Below are positions 61,615 through 64,000 of a DNA stretch of 64,000 bases, in pieces. Position 1 is the stretch's first letter, and every line of letters begins with the position of its first letter. This DNA comes from Mesoflavibacter profundi. GTDB lineage: Bacteria; Bacteroidota; Bacteroidia; Flavobacteriales; Flavobacteriaceae. Where the stretch lies: positions 124,001 to 188,000 of the forward strand of contig NZ_CP061703.1 of the NCBI RefSeq assembly GCF_014764305.1, given 5' to 3'. The notes beneath the pieces were generated by a model. The model did no database searches, had not been told where the DNA came from, and saw only the letters and a program-made list of their open reading frames with translations. The position numbers were made by a program, and so were the translations under genes.

Positions 61615-61622
61615 CAAATTTA
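61615..61622 (-). promoter_or_regulatory. -7 element of the MbnP operon
   Basis: TAAATTTG on the minus strand, perfect to TAnnTTTG, 22 bases before the TTG start of the first gene. No strong -33, so activation may be needed. Confidence 0.45.
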
Positions 61623-61644
61623 CTTTATATTTTAGAAGAAAACT

Positions 61645-61673
61645 AAAAAAAGCGACCTTAATAGATCGCTTTA
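61645..61673 (-). terminator. terminator of the 65-residue protein gene
   Basis: On the minus strand AAAGCGATCT / AGGTCGCTTT (one G-T pair) with ATTA loop, then T7. It separates the gene from the MbnP operon promoter. Confidence 0.75.
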
Positions 61674-61676
61674 TAT

Positions 61677-61874
61677 TTATTGTTCAAGATAGATTAAACA
61701 TTGATTTAGTTTTGGGTTTTGCTGTACTAAAGAGTCTATAAAAACTTTAAGCTCTTCAATCTCGTAAGGTAACAAACGCTCTAAGGCTTTTTGTACTTCT
61801 TTGCAAAACAACGTTGCATCAAAACTAACTTTTTGAAGTACAGTTTTTGTGTACTCAAACATTGCTCTTGCCAT
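61677..61874 (-). CDS. conserved small protein of Flavobacteriia, hypothetical
   Basis: 65 residues, predicted all-helical: MARAMFEYTKTVLQKVSFDA then KEVQKALERLLPYEIEELKVF. I recognise this sequence type as widely conserved in Bacteroidota with no assigned function. One Cys at about 24 and one near the end. It has its own terminator and no co-directional neighbour close by. High helix propensity suggests a small cytosolic partner protein. Confidence 0.78.
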   Translation of the reverse strand: MARAMFEYTKTVLQKVSFDATLFCKEVQKALERLLPYEIEELKVFIDSLVQQNPKLNQCLIYLEQ

Positions 61875-62019
61875 AATTAATTTAAGGTTTAGTTTAATAT
61901 TAGGTAGTTTTTAGAATAGGCAAATGGTTTAAAATTATAGATTAAATGTAGCAAAAATTTTAATTGAATTTTTAATAAGTCTAAATTTTAACAGTTAAAA
62001 AGACGTTAAATTAACCAAT

Positions 62020-62817
62020 TTAAAATCTATTATCACCTCCTAAAAAATCACCTAAACCACCTAAAATACTACCTTCGCCTTTATCTTTTCCTCCTCTTGG
62101 TACACTTGCCAAAACACGACCTGCTAATCTACTAAAAGGTAAAGATTGTATGTAAACTGTTCCTGGACCTTTTAAAGTTGCAAAAAATAATCCTTCGCCG
62201 CCAAAAACAGTATTTTTAATTCCACCAACAAACTCTATATCATAATCTACATCTTGTGTAAAACCAACAATACAACCTGTGTCTACGCGTAAAGTTTCTC
62301 CTGGTTGTAATACTTTTTTTGCTAGCGTACCGCCAGCATGTATAAAAGCCATTCCATCACCTTCTAACTTTTGCATAATAAAACCTTCGCCTCCAAAAAA
62401 ACCACGACCTAAACGCTTAGAAAACTCAATACCAACACTTACACCTTTTGCTGCGCATAAAAAAGCATCTTTTTGGCAAATAAATTTACCACGATATTCC
62501 ATTAAGTCTATAGGTACAATTTTACCAGGATAAGGTGATGCAAAACTTACATTTCGTTTACCATGTAAAACATTATAAAAAGCAGTCATAAATAAACTTT
62601 CTCCAGTAAGCAACCGTTTTCCTGCACCAAAAACTTTACCTAAAAATCCTGTGTCTTTTTGCGATCCATCTCCAAAAATAGTTTCCATTTTTATCCCATC
62701 GTCCATCATCATAAAACTTCCAGATTCTGCAATTACGCCTTCATTTGGATCTAATTCTATTTCTACGTATTGCATTTCTTCACCGTAAATACGATAGTCT
62801 ATTTCGTGAGCATTCAT
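62020..62817 (-). CDS. TIGR00266/AIM24 family protein
   Basis: 265 residues of beta-rich AIM24 fold: [24 protein letters not shown] in pieces ([10 protein letters not shown]), [42 protein letters not shown], and the end [26 protein letters not shown]. Glycine-rich tail. Members are widespread, often called TIGR00266, with mitochondrial homologue Aim24; the biochemical role is unknown. It follows the DUF4442 gene on the same strand by 58 bases. Confidence 0.88.
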   Translation of the reverse strand: MNAHEIDYRIYGEEMQYVEIELDPNEGVIAESGSFMMMDDGIKMETIFGDGSQKDTGFLGKVFGAGKRLLTGESLFMTAFYNVLHGKRNVSFASPYPGKIVPIDLMEYRGKFICQKDAFLCAAKGVSVGIEFSKRLGRGFFGGEGFIMQKLEGDGMAFIHAGGTLAKKVLQPGETLRVDTGCIVGFTQDVDYDIEFVGGIKNTVFGGEGLFFATLKGPGTVYIQSLPFSRLAGRVLASVPRGGKDKGEGSILGGLGDFLGGDNRF

Positions 62818-62875
62818 AATTTAAATTTTAAAGATTAACAGCTATAGGTTGTAAATTTTAGAAATTTGTTACATG

Positions 62876-63334
62876 TTATTTTTGTTTTGCTTTTATAGAC
62901 CATTCAAAATTAAAAGTAGATACTACTACTCCATCTTGGTTAATACCTGTAGATTGCATCCAAATGGTTTGTCCTTCTCCTGTCTTTATTGTTTGTGCTA
63001 TAGCTTGGTCTATTTTATCGCCATCATTACAAGTAAATGTAATTTTACCTGTTGCTTTTTTAGTAAATGTTGCATTATTAGTGGTTACCAACATGGATAT
63101 TTTATGACCGCTTTCTTGTATTTTGGCAATCATTAAAGCGCCAGTAGAAAACTCGGCTGCCATACCTTGTACTGCCCAAAACATAGATTTAAAAGGATTT
63201 TGATTAATCCATTTATGTTTAACTGTGACGATGCATTGTTTATCGTTAATAGATTTTGTCCTTACGCCACATAAAAATGCCGATGGTAATTTAAACATGG
63301 TAAAGGTATTTAGTTTACTTGCTGTTAGCTTCAT
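62876..63334 (-). CDS. DUF4442 hot-dog fold protein
   Basis: 152 residues, PaaI/YiiD-like single hot-dog domain. Blocks: FKSMFWAVQGMAAEFSTGALM (helix that lines the thioester pocket) and KKATGKITFTCNDGD. DUF4442 proteins are presumed acyl-CoA thioesterases but most lack assays. It stands upstream of the AIM24-type gene on the same strand. Confidence 0.82.
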   Translation of the reverse strand: MKLTASKLNTFTMFKLPSAFLCGVRTKSINDKQCIVTVKHKWINQNPFKSMFWAVQGMAAEFSTGALMIAKIQESGHKISMLVTTNNATFTKKATGKITFTCNDGDKIDQAIAQTIKTGEGQTIWMQSTGINQDGVVVSTFNFEWSIKAKQK

Positions 63335-63418
63335 AATTGTATTTTGTTTTCGGCTAAATTATCGAAAATTATCCACTTTATCATATGTTAATAAAATGTT
63401 AATTTTTAGTACTTTGTA

Positions 63419-63450
63419 TTGCATAATACCTTTTTTTAGATATATATTTG
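63419..63450 (+). promoter_or_regulatory. promoter of the DUF4870 gene
   Basis: TTG (63419-63421), 21 bases, TATATTTG (63443-63450), full consensus. The start near 63456 leaves a 22-base leader to the ATG at 63478 and excludes a TTG start at 63448, which overlaps the -7 box. Confidence 0.6.
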
Positions 63451-63477
63451 CATAAGAAACTATTATATACATTTAAA

Positions 63478-63924
63478 ATGCTTACCAATCATCAAAAAAA
63501 TTTAGCAACTTTAATGCATTTATCTACGTTTTGTAGATTTATTATTCCTTTTGGAAACTTTATTGGTCCTGTAGTATTGTGGATAACTAACAAAGAAAAA
63601 TCTGAGTTTGTAGATAACCATGGTAAACAAGCAATTAATTTTCAAATTAGCATTTTGTTATATACCATTTTACTTGGATTTTTATTTATTCCCTTTTTCA
63701 TTTTTAAAATATTTAATCATATAGATTTATTTGAACTTAATGCTTTTGAAGGTATTCATATTAACTTAAGCGAACCTTCACCTCTATTTATTTTAGGTGG
63801 TAGTTTAGGGTTTATTGCTGTAATTGGATTTATTTTAGAACTTATTTTTATTATAAACGCTAGTATTAAAGCAAAAGATGGACAGATGTACCAATACCCT
63901 TTATCAATTCATTTTTTAAAATAA
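63478..63924 (+). CDS. DUF4870 membrane protein
   Basis: 148 residues from the ATG at 63478 (MLTNHQKNLATLMHLSTFCRFI). DUF4870 features: GNFIGPVVLWITNKEKSEFVDNHGKQAINF, then three hydrophobic spans (about 58-80, 100-125). Such proteins are small Tic20-like inner-membrane proteins of unknown role. The start is supported by a consensus promoter. A CAAT tandem repeat begins 9 bases after the stop. Confidence 0.88.
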   Translation: MLTNHQKNLATLMHLSTFCRFIIPFGNFIGPVVLWITNKEKSEFVDNHGKQAINFQISILLYTILLGFLFIPFFIFKIFNHIDLFELNAFEGIHINLSEPSPLFILGGSLGFIAVIGFILELIFIINASIKAKDGQMYQYPLSIHFLK

Positions 63925-63930
63925 TCATCG

Positions 63931-63979
<49 letters not shown>

Positions 63980-64000
63980 CGAACAGTTTAACAATAAAAA

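Overview
The window is about 31-33% GC, gene-dense and typical of the family Flavobacteriaceae (Bacteroidota), probably a marine or host-associated relative of Olleya, Lacinutrix or Winogradskyella. The assignment rests on several signs: promoters of the Bacteroidota type (TTG or TTTG, about 19-21 bases, then TAnnTTTG); a fatty-acid oxidation multienzyme with the dehydrogenase ahead of the hydratase; a LETM1-related biofilm-associated protein; the nusB-DUF1573-yajC order; a long NusB; and a MoxR-DUF58-DUF4350-DUF4129 membrane operon. No phage, insertion sequence, CRISPR array or rRNA operon was seen. There is one tRNA gene, tRNA-Tyr(GTA).

Layout. 1-5.1 kb: fatty-acid beta-oxidation operon (multifunctional enzyme cut by the window edge, thiolase, acyl-CoA dehydrogenase). 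5.1-12.8 kb: secreted M28 peptidase, GH15 enzyme diverging from a trehalose-6-P synthase/phosphatase fusion, M1 peptidase and an OmdA-domain protein. 12.8-15.5 kb: chelatase-like AAA ATPase plus VWA protein. 15.5-19.4 kb: sortilin-like secreted beta-propeller protein and a Cu/Zn superoxide dismutase. 19.5-26.0 kb: ECF sigma factor, RskA-like anti-sigma factor, then on the other strand a TonB receptor, a TPR lipoprotein and a DUF4331 protein split over two genes. 26.1-31.8 kb: LETM1-related protein, LytS/LytTR-type system with 2TM domains, and a second ECF sigma operon. 31.8-42.1 kb: acyltransferase, NUDIX, cyclophilin, TRIC channel, then RDD/SpoIIM/DUF4129/DUF4350/MoxR/DUF805/DUF58. 42.2-46.1 kb: OmpA-type protein, DUF2141 protein and an exported GH65 enzyme. 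46.1-58.3 kb: tRNA-Tyr, siderophore receptor, yajC/DUF1573/nusB, leucine dehydrogenase, ABC exporter, PUR-family protein, CsaA-like protein, and the dps/oxyR pair. 58.3-61.6 kb: MbnP/MbnH copper-type operon. 61.7-64 kb: small conserved proteins and a CAAT tetranucleotide repeat.

Most notable signal. Two sites in the sigma-factor region share one bipartite motif, AAAACCTTA, 13 bases, CGTAGGTA, with the same spacing and on the same strand. This looks like an ECF-sigma promoter. One copy sits just upstream of the split DUF4331 gene pair. The other lies downstream of the last gene (the TonB receptor) and faces gene-free, hairpin-rich DNA that ends in a terminator shared with the ECF/anti-sigma operon. 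Read together, the sequence suggests an ECF sigma regulon made of secreted DUF4331 halves, a TPR lipoprotein, a TonB receptor with a histidine-rich plug, and a possible small RNA of about 165 bases. Assigning these promoters to the neighbouring sigma factor is an inference.

Other stress and metal functions cluster here: OxyR with the conserved Cys pair divergent from dps, SodC, the MbnP/MbnH system, and a siderophore receptor with a 7-1-7 palindrome beside its promoter. Convergent genes are packed so tightly that two intrinsic terminators lie inside, or overlap the end of, the opposing coding sequence.
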